A stretch of DNA of 64,000 nt. Source: Microbulbifer sp. SAOS-129_SWC (GTDB lineage: Bacteria > Pseudomonadota > Gammaproteobacteria > Pseudomonadales > Cellvibrionaceae). The stretch lies in the NCBI RefSeq assembly GCF_039696035.1, contig NZ_CP155567.1, positions 2,227,001 through 2,291,000 on the forward strand, given 5' to 3'. The notes beneath the pieces were generated by a model. The model saw only the letters and a list, made by a program, of their open reading frames with translations, did not search any database and was not told where the DNA came from. Made by a program: the position numbers and the translations under genes. Shown here piece after piece: positions 55,945 through 64,000 of the stretch (position 1 is its first letter; every line of letters starts with the position of its first letter).

Positions 55945-56844
55945 ATGAGTAGGGCAAGTCTCGCTGAACTGGAAGCCGTAGTGACCGTCGCGCGGTGCGG
56001 TGGCTTCCGCGCCGCTGCGCGAGAACTCGATGTTTCCTCATCGGCTTTGAGTCACGCTGTGTCGGCACTGGAGGAGCGGATAGGCGTGCGCCTGTTCAAC
56101 CGCTCGACCCGCAGTGTCGCCCTGACTGCGGCGGGGGAACAATTCGTCACCGATATCGCACCAGTTCTGGCCACCATCGACGATGCCATCGAAAATGTGG
56201 GCGAACATCGCGCCGAGCCGTCCGGTGTGCTGCGCCTGAATATGGCACTCGGCGCGGCCCGCATGCTCCTGAAGCCCCTGATAATCGAATATATGCGCCG
56301 TTACCCGGCGATGCAGGTCGAGATTGTGACCGAGGGCATGTTGGTGGATGTGATCGGGCAGGGCTTCGATGCCGGTGTACGCCTGGTCGAGTCGGTGCCG
56401 CCTGACATGATCGCAGTCCCGATCATCCCGACGGTAAGGTCAATCGTTGCCGGGGCTCCCTCTTATTTGACTGGGCGAACCTTACCCGAAACACCGCATG
56501 ACCTGATGCAACACCAGTGTATTCGTGCCCGCATGGCAAGTGGCCGCCTCTACCAGTGGGAATTTGAGCGACATGGCGAGAGCCTCTCGATCGATGTCCC
56601 CGGTGTCCTGACACTCGACGACAGTGAGTTGATGCTCGAAGCCGCAGTGGACGGTGCCGGGCTTGCCTATATCACCGAACACTCGGCGGCCACCTATCTC
56701 CAGGAAGGTCGCCTGGTTCGCGTTCTGGATGACTGGACTCCGCCTTACGCCGGCCTTTGCCTGTATTACTCCGGCCGCAAACATGTGCCCGCCAAATTGC
56801 GTGCATTTATTGAGTTGATCCGTGAGACGAAAATCTGGACATAG
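55945..56844 (+). CDS. LysR-family regulator of the aldehyde dehydrogenase
   Basis: The 299-residue regulator has an N-terminal winged helix (LAELEAVVTVARCGGFRAAA, then SSSALSHAVSALEERIG, about residues 5-60) and a periplasmic-binding-like effector domain (about residues 92-295). ATG 55945 with GAGGA upstream is preferred to an in-frame GTG at 55915. The 101-base divergent gap to the ALDH gene should contain the operator. The inducer is unknown. Confidence 0.9.
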   Translation: MSRASLAELEAVVTVARCGGFRAAARELDVSSSALSHAVSALEERIGVRLFNRSTRSVALTAAGEQFVTDIAPVLATIDDAIENVGEHRAEPSGVLRLNMALGAARMLLKPLIIEYMRRYPAMQVEIVTEGMLVDVIGQGFDAGVRLVESVPPDMIAVPIIPTVRSIVAGAPSYLTGRTLPETPHDLMQHQCIRARMASGRLYQWEFERHGESLSIDVPGVLTLDDSELMLEAAVDGAGLAYITEHSAATYLQEGRLVRVLDDWTPPYAGLCLYYSGRKHVPAKLRAFIELIRETKIWT

Positions 56845-56871
56845 CGCACGGGGGTGGGTCTGCGTACACGA

Positions 56872-57789
56872 CTAGACTGTGCCCGGCGACAGATTAGCGG
56901 ACAGCTTTTCACGCAGAATAGGGGCGGCGAAGTCGAGAAATGCGCGAAGCTTGAGCGGCAGCATACGTTGACGCGGGAAAACCAGATTGACGGGTATCGC
57001 TTCCTGTTCATAGTCATTCAGCAACAACCGCAGTGAGCCGTTTTCTATCGCGTCTGCAACCTGGTAGGACAACACACGTGCAACCCCCAAACCCTGCAGC
57101 GCGGCATCCACTGCGGTCTCGGCACTGTTGACCATAAGTCGTTGACGAATGGCTGCATCGATCCCACTCTTACCCTGACTGAAAGCCCAGCGGTCTCCGA
57201 CAGTGATCGCGTCGAAGGCGATACAATCGTGGAATGCCAACTCATCTGGTGCCTCCGGTATACCGTGTTTTAACAGGTAGGCCGGACTTGCGCAGGTAAC
57301 AATACGAATCGAGCCCAAATTCTTGGCAATCAGGCTGCTGTCGGGGAGTTCCCCGAAACGGACAGCGAGGTCTACCTGCTCCTCCACCAAATTCACGCGT
57401 CGCTCCGTCTGTATCAGGCGGATGTTCACATTGGGGTAAGCCTTGAGGAAAGCGGAAATCACCGGAAGCAGATACAAGCGGCCAAAAACCATCGGCGAAG
57501 TGATGACCAGATCGCCGGTCGGTGCCCGGTATTCCCCGGAAGCCCGCCGTTCAGCCTGCCTCACTTCTGAAATGATACGGCGACAGTCTTCGAGATAGGA
57601 GGCGCCGGCATCTGTCAGTTGCAGCTGCCGGTTGCCGCGTATCAGCAGTCTGGTATTCAAGTGGGTCTCGAGCTCCGACACCTTGCGGCTGACGGTAGCC
57701 AGCGGTATTCCCAATTTGCGCCCCGCGGCGGACAGGCTGCCCGCATCGACGGCTTCAACGAAGATCGACATGGCTTCCAATCTGTCCAT
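56872..57789 (-). CDS. LysR-family transcriptional regulator
   Basis: The 305-residue regulator starts MDRLEAMSIFVEAVDAGSLS, with helix-turn-helix residues IPLATVSRKVSELETHLNTR (about residues 31-50). GGGAGG precedes the ATG at 57789. It belongs to the 'MDRLEAM' subgroup common next to oxidoreductase and quinone-stress genes, and diverges from the NmrA gene across 204 bases. Its effector domain includes PTGDLVITSPMVFGRLYLLP. The effector is unknown. Confidence 0.9.
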   Translation of the reverse strand: MDRLEAMSIFVEAVDAGSLSAAGRKLGIPLATVSRKVSELETHLNTRLLIRGNRQLQLTDAGASYLEDCRRIISEVRQAERRASGEYRAPTGDLVITSPMVFGRLYLLPVISAFLKAYPNVNIRLIQTERRVNLVEEQVDLAVRFGELPDSSLIAKNLGSIRIVTCASPAYLLKHGIPEAPDELAFHDCIAFDAITVGDRWAFSQGKSGIDAAIRQRLMVNSAETAVDAALQGLGVARVLSYQVADAIENGSLRLLLNDYEQEAIPVNLVFPRQRMLPLKLRAFLDFAAPILREKLSANLSPGTV

Positions 57790-57993
57790 TACACCTCCCA
57801 TTTTTTGGAAGGGTGACTACAGAAATTACAGTCTAGTCTGCCTAAAAGGAAACTACTATCGTGCGAGCCATAGGCGGTAACCGGGAGAGGGGTTGCGCCA
57901 GGTCTTACCGAAATTGAGTGTAAATGGAGCCACCGACAGTATTGCCTGGGCCCCCGGGCTTTGTCGCGGCCCTCTTTTTGGAGATTGAAAAGC

Positions 57994-58905
57994 ATGGAAA
58001 ATCCCATTCTTGTTACTGGTGCAGCAGGTCGCCTGGGTGGCGTTGGCCGCACTATTACGGAAGTTCTTCTCCGGCGGGGACTGCCGGTGCGGGCTCTGGT
58101 GCGCCGGGAAGACGAACGTTCAGAGGCTCTGCGCGAAATGGGCGCAGAGGTTTTTGTTGGCGATCTCACCCGTGCCGCGGATGTTGCGCGCGCACTGGAG
58201 GGGTGTCGGCGCATGTTCTTCGGAATGAGCGTGTCCGCCCCCTATCTGGAAGCTACAGTCACCACCGCCGCGGCTGCGCGAGCGGCGGGCGACCTGGAGG
58301 TACTGGTCAATATCTCACAGATGACCGTATCGCAGATGAGCCTGCACGATTCGACGGACTCACCCCAGCAGCGCCAGCACTGGCTGGGCGAGCAGGTATT
58401 GAACTGGTCGGGATTGCCTGTCGTGCATATCCGCGCCACGGTGTTTCTCCAGCATTTCTTTTTCTCCGCCTGGGCGGCCGAGTCGATCGCGCGGGATAAC
58501 ACGATTCGGCTGCCTTTTGGCACTGCGCGGACATCACCGGTTGACAGCCGCGATGTGGCCGAGGTCATCGCGGCTATCCTGGCCGATCCCGACGGCCATA
58601 TCAGCAAGGTTTACGAGCTCACCGGCCCGCGTTCTCAGGATATTGCCGCGCATGCGGGGGAGTACGCCGCTGCGCTTCGACGCCCGATCAATTATGTCGA
58701 TGTTCCATTTGATGAGTGGCGCGAGCAGCAGCTCGATGCGCACGAATTGCCGGATCATGTCTACCAGCACCTGCTGACAATGGCGCGTCTGCATGCCGAG
58801 GGGCGATATGATCGAAGCACGCGGGATGTCGAGAAAATTCTGGGACGCGCGGCAACGAGCACCCGCGAGTATGTTGCCGATAACCTGGAACTTTTCGAAC
58901 CATAA
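57994..58905 (+). CDS. NmrA-family NAD(P)-binding protein
   Basis: The 303-residue atypical SDR begins MENPILVTGAAGRLGGVGRT (GxxGxxG dinucleotide site). VRALVRREDERSEALREMGA and VFVGDLTRAADVARALEGCR follow, as in NmrA/azoreductase-like NAD(P)H quinone reductases (QorB type). HIRATVFLQHFF is a family mark in the C-terminal half. It may reduce quinones or sense the NAD(P)/NAD(P)H state. GGAG lies 12 bases before ATG 57994. Confidence 0.85.
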   Translation: MENPILVTGAAGRLGGVGRTITEVLLRRGLPVRALVRREDERSEALREMGAEVFVGDLTRAADVARALEGCRRMFFGMSVSAPYLEATVTTAAAARAAGDLEVLVNISQMTVSQMSLHDSTDSPQQRQHWLGEQVLNWSGLPVVHIRATVFLQHFFFSAWAAESIARDNTIRLPFGTARTSPVDSRDVAEVIAAILADPDGHISKVYELTGPRSQDIAAHAGEYAAALRRPINYVDVPFDEWREQQLDAHELPDHVYQHLLTMARLHAEGRYDRSTRDVEKILGRAATSTREYVADNLELFEP

Positions 58906-59009
58906 GCGACGGTTTAAAAAAAGTTTTTGAGAAATTATTCGGCTGTCGACAGAGGTCAAGTAGCCGACTGCCTTTGGATGCTGCTGGATAATACTTTTCG
59001 GCAGGGCAG

Positions 59010-59038
59010 AAAATGCAGTGCCGGTTACCGACACTGCA
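59010..59038 (-). terminator. Terminator of the zinc-type oxidoreductase gene
   Basis: TGCAGTG and CACTGCA flank CGGT/ACCG in a 12-pair stem with one mismatch. On the minus strand it is followed by TTTT (59013-59010). It lies 34 bases after the stop. A decayed copy of this hairpin occurs at 54153-54179. Confidence 0.7.
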
Positions 59039-59071
59039 AAAGCCTGACAGGATGGGAAGTCTTCGATCGAC

Positions 59072-60073
59072 TTATACCTCTGAGATGTCGATCACTACTT
59101 TGCCGCGCGCTTTGCCGGAAGCCTGGTATTCATGTGCTTCATTGGCCTGGGAGAGTTCGAAGCGGCTGGGATCCTGGAGAACCCGAAGCTTTCCGTCTTC
59201 AACAAGTTTGGTTGCCTGTTGCATGATTTCACCGTGGTGCGCACGACCCGCTCCGGTCAACAATGGCAGCAGTGTGAACACTCCGGAATAGGTCGCACCT
59301 TTAAAGGAGAGTGGGGCGATACTGTGGGTGCCCCAGCCAAGGCAGCTGACAACATGCCCGACATAGGTCTTGACCGCTTTGAAGGAATTGTCCAGAACTT
59401 CTCCGCCAACGGTGTCATAGACGATATCGAATCCCGCGCCACCGGTGTGCTCCTGAACATACTCATCCACTGTCTGCGTGTTGTAATCGATCGGCGTGGC
59501 ACCCAGCTCGCGGATGGTTTCCTGGCTTGAGGCACTACCCGTGGCATAGACGTCGGCACCGAAAGCTTTGGCGATCTGCACGGCCATTTGCCCAACCCCG
59601 CCGGCACCACCGTGGACCAGCACGGTTTTGCCGCTCGATACCTTGGCGCGGTCCACCATGCCCTCCCAGGCGGTGATAAAAATCAGCGGGATTGATGCGG
59701 CCTGCCGCAAGTCGATTGAGTTGGGCGCCGCTGCCAGCAGGTCGGCATCGGCAACGATGAACTCGGCGAGTGAGCCCTGCACACCGCCGACCCCGCCGGT
59801 CAGGCCGTATACCGCATCGCCAACCTTGAACCGAGTGACGTTGCCGCCAACCGCGTCGACGATGCCGGCGGAATCCAGGCCCAGAATCGCCGGAAACGGA
59901 TGCTTGGCGTGGGGTGCTTTGCCTGCGGCGATCTTCAGGTCGAGCGGATTGACACCGCTGGCAACCACTTTCACGCGGACCTCATTGGGGCCGGGTTCGG
60001 CCACTGGCAGCGATGCCAGGGCCAGGGGGGCATTGGCCTGTTCGACCACGACCGCTTTCATCATCTTCGACAT
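59072..60073 (-). CDS. Zinc-type alcohol dehydrogenase-like / quinone oxidoreductase
   Basis: The 333-residue MDR-superfamily enzyme starts MSKMMKAVVVEQANAPLALA. GVNPLDLKIAAGK and GLDSAGIVDAVGGNVTRFKV mark the catalytic domain, and TVLVHGGAGGVGQMAVQIAK (about residues 151-170) is the NADPH site. It lacks the catalytic zinc ligands (no GHE motif), so it is the zinc-independent quinone oxidoreductase type. ATG 60073 has GGAG eight bases upstream. It is divergent from a LysR gene. Confidence 0.92.
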   Translation of the reverse strand: MSKMMKAVVVEQANAPLALASLPVAEPGPNEVRVKVVASGVNPLDLKIAAGKAPHAKHPFPAILGLDSAGIVDAVGGNVTRFKVGDAVYGLTGGVGGVQGSLAEFIVADADLLAAAPNSIDLRQAASIPLIFITAWEGMVDRAKVSSGKTVLVHGGAGGVGQMAVQIAKAFGADVYATGSASSQETIRELGATPIDYNTQTVDEYVQEHTGGAGFDIVYDTVGGEVLDNSFKAVKTYVGHVVSCLGWGTHSIAPLSFKGATYSGVFTLLPLLTGAGRAHHGEIMQQATKLVEDGKLRVLQDPSRFELSQANEAHEYQASGKARGKVVIDISEV

Positions 60074-60117
60074 GTTCTGTACTCCAAAAGTGTGTGAACA
60101 GCAGTTACTATTATGGT

Positions 60118-60133
60118 TATTCCATATTGAATA
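60118..60133. promoter_or_regulatory. Dyad, probable LysR operator
   Basis: TATTC and GAATA flank a 6-base centre in the 73-base gap between the divergent oxidoreductase and LysR genes. The T-N11-A arrangement fits a LysR binding site. Confidence 0.5.
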
Positions 60134-60146
60134 GAAATGGATAGTA

Positions 60147-61046
60147 ATGAATGCTGGCAATTCAAATATGAATAGAGTGATGGAGTGGGGAGATTTGCGC
60201 TATTTCCTGGCCGCCGCCAGGGCGGGGACTCTGGTGGGGGCGGCAAAACGGATTGGCTCCAGCCAGCCCACCGTCGGGCGGCGCCTGCAGGCGCTTGAGC
60301 GAGCCGTGGGTCAAAAGCTGTTCCAGCGGACCACAGAGGGCCTGGTTCTCACTGAAGAGGGCCTGCTGGTTTTGCAGTATGCCGAGAGAATGGAAGGAGA
60401 GGTGTTCGCATTATCGCGCAGTCTCGAAGGGCAGGAGGGGGAGCTGACTGGCCAGGTTAAAGTGTCTTGCTCGGACTGGTTTGGTGTTTACGTGTTGGCC
60501 CCGATCTTCGCGGATTTTTTACATCTTCACCCCGGAATTCGCATAGAGTTATTAACGGATTCGAGGCCTTTCGACCTGAATCGACGGGAAGCCGATCTGG
60601 CGTTTCGCATTGTCCCGTTTGAAGACCCGGATATCGTGCAGCGAAAATTGCTGGAGATCGAATACGCCGCGTACACGGCAACGCCGAACGTGATAGAGCC
60701 GGACGGTGATGGGGAAGGGCAGCGGCTGGTGACCATGGACACCCAGTTTGGGGATATGCCGGATGTTCAATGGCTCCATCAGCAGCTGCCACAGGCAACC
60801 GTCGCATTCACCAGCAACAGCCGCCAGGTGCAAGCCGAGTATTGCGCGCGAAGTAATGGCATTGCGATTTTGCCGCGAGCGATCGGCGATGGCCTGGCGG
60901 GTTTGAAAGTTGTGGAATTCCCTACGCACCCGCCGGGCAGGAGCGTTTGGCTCGGCTATCACCGGGATTTGCGAAACCTGGCGAGGCTGCGCGCCCTGAT
61001 CAAGTTTGTAACGGAAGCACTGGAAGCCGATGAGCGGTTTGTATAA
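60147..61046 (+). CDS. LysR-family regulator of the divergent oxidoreductase
   Basis: A 299-residue LysR protein with MEWGDLRYFLAAARAGTLVG and SSQPTVGRRLQALERAVG as the helix-turn-helix (about residues 12-55), and an effector domain from about residue 95. ATG 60147 has GGA 5 bases upstream. ATG 60168 or 60180 would give more usual N-termini, so the start is uncertain. Confidence 0.88.
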   Translation: MNAGNSNMNRVMEWGDLRYFLAAARAGTLVGAAKRIGSSQPTVGRRLQALERAVGQKLFQRTTEGLVLTEEGLLVLQYAERMEGEVFALSRSLEGQEGELTGQVKVSCSDWFGVYVLAPIFADFLHLHPGIRIELLTDSRPFDLNRREADLAFRIVPFEDPDIVQRKLLEIEYAAYTATPNVIEPDGDGEGQRLVTMDTQFGDMPDVQWLHQQLPQATVAFTSNSRQVQAEYCARSNGIAILPRAIGDGLAGLKVVEFPTHPPGRSVWLGYHRDLRNLARLRALIKFVTEALEADERFV

Positions 61047-61196
61047 CGGTTGGTGCTACATGATTGGAGGTACTACGGCTGTGTCGAAAGACTGCTACCG
61101 GCTGGTTGCATTGAATATCATTGGTGAGGGTTTCGGGTTGTAAGCCTGGGAGCTTCAGGGAATTTGGAATCTGACGGTTGCGCGAGGTGTGCAAAA

Positions 61197-61931
61197 TTGA
61201 AAATCGGCAAATCCGGCACACTGCTTGCCGAGATCATCCGTGCCCACGGCGGCATGGAACTCTGGCAGCGGTACGAAAAAGTGGAGGCCACCATCGTGAG
61301 CGGCGGCGGGCTCTTTCCGTTGAAAGGTGTCCCGCAGAGTTCAGAACCGCGCCGTATGACAGTCTGGCTGCACGAGGAGCGCTCTTCGGTCTTTCCCTAC
61401 GGCGCCGCCGATCAGCGCACGATGTTTACGCCCGAGCGGATCACCATCGAAAAGCTCGATGGCTCGCTGGTTGCAGAGCGATATGGACCCAGGGATTCGT
61501 TTGCCGGCCACCAGATGAACACCCCATGGGACGCGCTCCAGCGGGCCTACTTCAATGGCGAAGCCCTGTGGACCTACCTGACCACACCTTTCCTTCTGGC
61601 CATGGAGGGCGTCTGCGTTGAGGAAATTGAGCCGTGGCGTGAGGACTCGGAGGAGTGGCGGATTTTGCGGGCCCGCTTTCCCGGCTCGATCGAGACACAT
61701 TGCCTGGTCCAGGATTTCTACTTCGATGAGGATCTGCGGCTGCGCCGCCACGATTACAGCGTCAATATTGCGGGCGGTTTCGCCGCCGCGCAGCTGACCT
61801 CAGATTACGTAGAGACCAACGGCATTTGGCTCCCCACGAAGCGTCGCGCCTATGCGCGGGGTCCCGATCAGCGGCCCATTCCTGACCTGCTGATGGTATC
61901 CATCGATATCAGCGACATTAACTTTTCTTAG
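61197..61931 (+). CDS. Conserved hypothetical protein
   Basis: The 244-residue protein starts at TTG 61197, chosen for the GAGGTG 7 bases upstream. The frame is open from a TTG at 61164. No signal peptide or membrane segment is seen. An N-terminal AEIIRAHGGMELWQRYEKVE is followed by a beta-rich region with many aromatic residues and a late FYFDEDLRLRRHDYSVNIAG. The layout suggests a LolA-like or lipocalin-like beta fold. I do not recognise a function. It stands between LysR and HxlR genes. Confidence 0.65.
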   Translation: MKIGKSGTLLAEIIRAHGGMELWQRYEKVEATIVSGGGLFPLKGVPQSSEPRRMTVWLHEERSSVFPYGAADQRTMFTPERITIEKLDGSLVAERYGPRDSFAGHQMNTPWDALQRAYFNGEALWTYLTTPFLLAMEGVCVEEIEPWREDSEEWRILRARFPGSIETHCLVQDFYFDEDLRLRRHDYSVNIAGGFAAAQLTSDYVETNGIWLPTKRRAYARGPDQRPIPDLLMVSIDISDINFS

Positions 61932-62021
61932 TACCCGGGCTGTTTGCCATGTTAGTGGCGAGCACAGATTTCCGCGGCGGTGAAGTTTCGTGGGAAACCG
62001 GACGCTGGAAGGCTCCGGTGA

Positions 62022-62387
62022 TCAGGCATCAGCGTTCTCGGTCGACGCGTCTTCGGGGCACAGGGAATCGCGTTGTTCCGCCCATTTCAGCATGGCATCC
62101 AATGCGGGACACAGCGCCTGCCCCCAGTCGGTCAGTCGGTACTCGACCTTGGGGGGGACTTGCGGATACACCTTGCGAGACACGATACCGTCGCTCTCCA
62201 GTTGCCGCAGTTGCTGAGCGAGCATCTTCTGGGAGATGCCGGGGATCAGCTTCTCGAAGTCCGAGTAGCGCTGCACTTTGCCGTCAAACAGGTGGAACAG
62301 AATGATCAGCTTCCATCGGCCTTCCAGCAACCGGATCACTTCTGCCGCGCCGCTGGCCGCGGTTACAGGGGTGTACTGCTTTCTCAT
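62022..62387 (-). CDS. HxlR-family transcriptional regulator
   Basis: The 121-residue winged-helix regulator has LLEGRWKLIILFHLFDGKVQ and ISQKMLAQQLRQLESDGIVS, followed by YPQVPPKVEYRLTDWGQAL, all diagnostic of HxlR. Unlike YodB/HypR it has no N-terminal redox cysteine; its two cysteines are near the C-terminus. It is divergent from the NTF2-SDR pair, with a dyad next to its start codon. Confidence 0.92.
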   Translation of the reverse strand: MRKQYTPVTAASGAAEVIRLLEGRWKLIILFHLFDGKVQRYSDFEKLIPGISQKMLAQQLRQLESDGIVSRKVYPQVPPKVEYRLTDWGQALCPALDAMLKWAEQRDSLCPEDASTENADA

Positions 62388-62389
62388 GG

Positions 62390-62404
62390 GTAAGTAGCTT
62401 ACTT
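62390..62404. promoter_or_regulatory. Probable HxlR operator
   Basis: Overlapping dyads GTAAG-TAG-CTTAC (62390-62402) and AAGTA-GCT-TACTT (62392-62404) lie directly before the HxlR start, in the divergent gap. Autoregulation is likely. Confidence 0.5.
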
Positions 62405-62434
62405 TTAGGTGCGTTCTTGTTGAAAGGTTAGTTT

Positions 62435-62467
62435 ATGAGGAAAATTCACGTACAGCAATTTCCTCAT
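62435..62467 (+). promoter_or_regulatory. Large inverted repeat before the NTF2-SDR operon
   Basis: ATGAGGAAAATT (62435-62446) and AATTTCCTCAT (62457-62467) pair over 11 of 12 positions around a 10-base loop, ending 14 bases before the NTF2-like start. It may be a second operator or a leader hairpin covering the ribosome site. Confidence 0.5.
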
Positions 62468-62481
62468 AAGAGACTGATTAC

Positions 62482-62808
62482 ATGACAATTTTGCTACCCG
62501 ATCCTATTTCTACCTACTTCAGTGCCTGCAATGGTGCGGATCCGGCCCGGCTTGCCCGCTGTTTCACACGGGACGCCAGCGTAAAAGATGACGGTCAAGC
62601 GCATCTCGGACACGATGCCATCGAGGCGTGGCAACGTGAGTCTCGGCAAAAGTATGAGTTCAGCATCGAACCGCTAAGCGTCGCGCAGGACGGCGACCGT
62701 GTGACGGTGGCTACAAACGTTGTCGGCAACTTTCCCGGCAGCCCGATTCAGCTCGACCATGTGTTTCTGCTGGCGGGCGACAAGATCCAATCACTGGAGA
62801 TTCACTGA
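62482..62808 (+). CDS. NTF2/SnoaL-like small protein
   Basis: The 108-residue protein begins with PISTYFSACNGADPARLARC and ends IQLDHVFLLAGDKIQSLEIH. This is the cone-shaped NTF2 fold of SnoaL-like isomerases and binding proteins. No ribosome site is obvious. It lies 3 bases before the SDR gene and is co-transcribed with it. The ligand is unknown. Confidence 0.82.
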   Translation: MTILLPDPISTYFSACNGADPARLARCFTRDASVKDDGQAHLGHDAIEAWQRESRQKYEFSIEPLSVAQDGDRVTVATNVVGNFPGSPIQLDHVFLLAGDKIQSLEIH

Positions 62809-62811
62809 GCC

Positions 62812-63585
62812 ATGGACCTTGAACTGAAAGGAAAGCGGGTGCTGGTTACGGCCGGCACCAAAGGGCTGGGAAAAGCTATTGTCGCCCTCTTTGTCGAACT
62901 CGGTGCAAAGGTACTTACCACGGCGCGACATCGGCCCCAGGAGATGCCTGCCGCCTGCTTTGTCGCCGCCGACCTGTCGACGGTCAAGGGTTGCGGAGCC
63001 GTAGCGAAAGCCGTAGAGACCGACCTTGGTGGAGCGGACATCATCATTCATACGCTCGGAGGTTCTTCGGCGCCTGTCGGTGGATTTGCAGCCCTGGATG
63101 ACCAACAGTGGCAGCGGGAACTCGATCTCAATCTGCTCCCGGCGGTCCGGCTGGATCGCGCCTTGCTACCAGCGATGTTGGCGCAGGGATCAGGGGCCAT
63201 CATCCATGTCTCGTCAATCCAGCGTGAACTTCCGTTGCCGGAAGCGACTACGGCCTACGCCGCCGCCAAGGCTGCGCTTTCAACCTACAGCAAGAGCCTG
63301 TCGAAAGAGGTTTCGCCAAAGGGTGTGCGCGTCGTGAGTGTTGCGCCGGGGTGGATTCTCACGGAATCGTCCGTGCACTTGGCGGAGCGGCTCGCGGTTG
63401 AAGCGGGTACAGACATTGAAGGCGGCAAGAAGATCATCATGGATTCGCTCGGTGGTATTCCATTGGGAAGACCATCCGAACCCAGCGAGGTGGCCAATCT
63501 CATTGCGTTTCTGGGTTCTTCGCGCGCCGCAACGATCACCGGTACGGAGTATGTGGTTGACGGAGGAACCATACCCACGGTCTAG
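62812..63585 (+). CDS. Short-chain dehydrogenase/reductase
   Basis: The 257-residue classical SDR has the cofactor motif [56 protein letters not shown] and YAAAK (catalytic YxxxK, about residue 149). The C-terminal [16 protein letters not shown] is typical. With the NTF2-like gene and the HxlR regulator it forms a small inducible redox unit. The substrate is unknown. Confidence 0.93.
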   Translation: MDLELKGKRVLVTAGTKGLGKAIVALFVELGAKVLTTARHRPQEMPAACFVAADLSTVKGCGAVAKAVETDLGGADIIIHTLGGSSAPVGGFAALDDQQWQRELDLNLLPAVRLDRALLPAMLAQGSGAIIHVSSIQRELPLPEATTAYAAAKAALSTYSKSLSKEVSPKGVRVVSVAPGWILTESSVHLAERLAVEAGTDIEGGKKIIMDSLGGIPLGRPSEPSEVANLIAFLGSSRAATITGTEYVVDGGTIPTV

Positions 63586-63623
63586 CACTCGCGCCGCGAA
63601 ACAAGCATCGAGGAATCTGGAAA

Positions 63624-64000
63624 ATGAAGATGACTACTGGTGAGCAGATTGAACGCTGCACCTGGTCAGTGAATGACCCGCTAATGCGTCACTATCACGA
63701 TACTGAGTGGGGCATACCAATTCGAGACTCACAACTGCTGTGGGAAATGTTGATGCTCGAGGGGTTCCAGGCAGGTCTGGCCTGGATCATCGTTCTCCGC
63801 AAGCGCGAGGCATTTCGCAAAGCTTTTGCGGGTTTCGATCCGGCGAGGGTAGCAATTTTCGATGAGCAGGACGTCCTGCGCTTGATGGCTGACTCGGGAA
63901 TCATCCGTGCCAAAGCGAAGATCGAAGCCACGATCCGGGGTGCGCAGATCTACTGCGAGATGGAGAGCCGAGGAGAGAGTTTCAGTGACTTCTGCTGGTC
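63624..64000 (+). CDS. tag: DNA-3-methyladenine glycosylase I (partial, C-terminus outside window)
   Basis: I translated 125 residues by hand; the gene runs off the window. ERCTWSVNDPLMRHYHDTEW carries the first zinc-ligand Cys and His, and LEGFQAGLAWIIVLRKREAF the catalytic pocket (EGFQAGLAW). RIIRAKAKI-like sequence SGIIRAKAKIEATIRGAQIY follows. It excises 3-methyladenine from DNA. ATG 63624 has GAGGA upstream; ATG 63630 is possible. Confidence 0.92.
   Translation, partial: MKMTTGEQIERCTWSVNDPLMRHYHDTEWGIPIRDSQLLWEMLMLEGFQAGLAWIIVLRKREAFRKAFAGFDPARVAIFDEQDVLRLMADSGIIRAKAKIEATIRGAQIYCEMESRGESFSDFCW

Overview
The window reads as chromosomal DNA of a Gram-negative, aerobic but oxygen-flexible gammaproteobacterium. 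The pointers are the lipid A Ara4N operon, an RND/TolC-type efflux system, paired LysR regulators with divergent redox enzymes, and a CtaG-type oxidase assembly factor. A marine Cellvibrionales-like host (Microbulbifer/Halieaceae type) is my guess from gene content only. No tRNA, rRNA, CRISPR array or intact insertion sequence was seen.

Region 1 (1-33.5 kb, visibly GC-rich) is an energy-limitation or low-oxygen survival island. It holds a CDF metal transporter, a translationally coupled phosphoketolase-like enzyme and PRPP synthetase, and a divergent PPK2 polyphosphate kinase. Next come a six-gene operon (cNMP-binding protein, acetyl-CoA synthetase, E1 alpha, E1 beta, E2, acyl carrier protein), a PEGLP-type cation P-ATPase, PEP synthase, a tandem universal stress protein overlapping a 2876-residue cyclic beta-1,2-glucan synthase, an Hsp20, and a four-subunit group 3b-type NAD(P)-linked [NiFe] hydrogenase with its maturation protease. 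A second cNMP-binding protein is embedded in the hydrogenase operon. The gene set resembles the mycobacterial DosR dormancy regulon in kind: Usp, Hsp20, cation P-ATPase, PEP synthase-like enzyme and 3b hydrogenase.

Region 2 (33.9-37.2 kb) holds a large exported DUF6351-type protein and a periplasmic glycerophosphodiester phosphodiesterase.

Region 3 (37.4-53.8 kb, visibly lower GC) is an envelope-remodelling island. A complete Ara4N pathway from UDP-glucuronate to lipid A runs on the minus strand, with ArnA split into two genes and a single small flippase gene. Opposite it run a tripartite RND efflux operon, a DUF368 (PopT-type) undecaprenyl-phosphate carrier and a second ArnT-like glycosyltransferase.

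Region 4 (53.8-64 kb) is a set of redox and detoxification genes with local regulators: ALDH/LysR, LysR/NmrA, zinc-type oxidoreductase/LysR, and HxlR/NTF2-SDR, ending in a partial 3-methyladenine DNA glycosylase I. A decayed second copy of the 3' end and terminator of the zinc-type oxidoreductase lies at about 54.2 kb.
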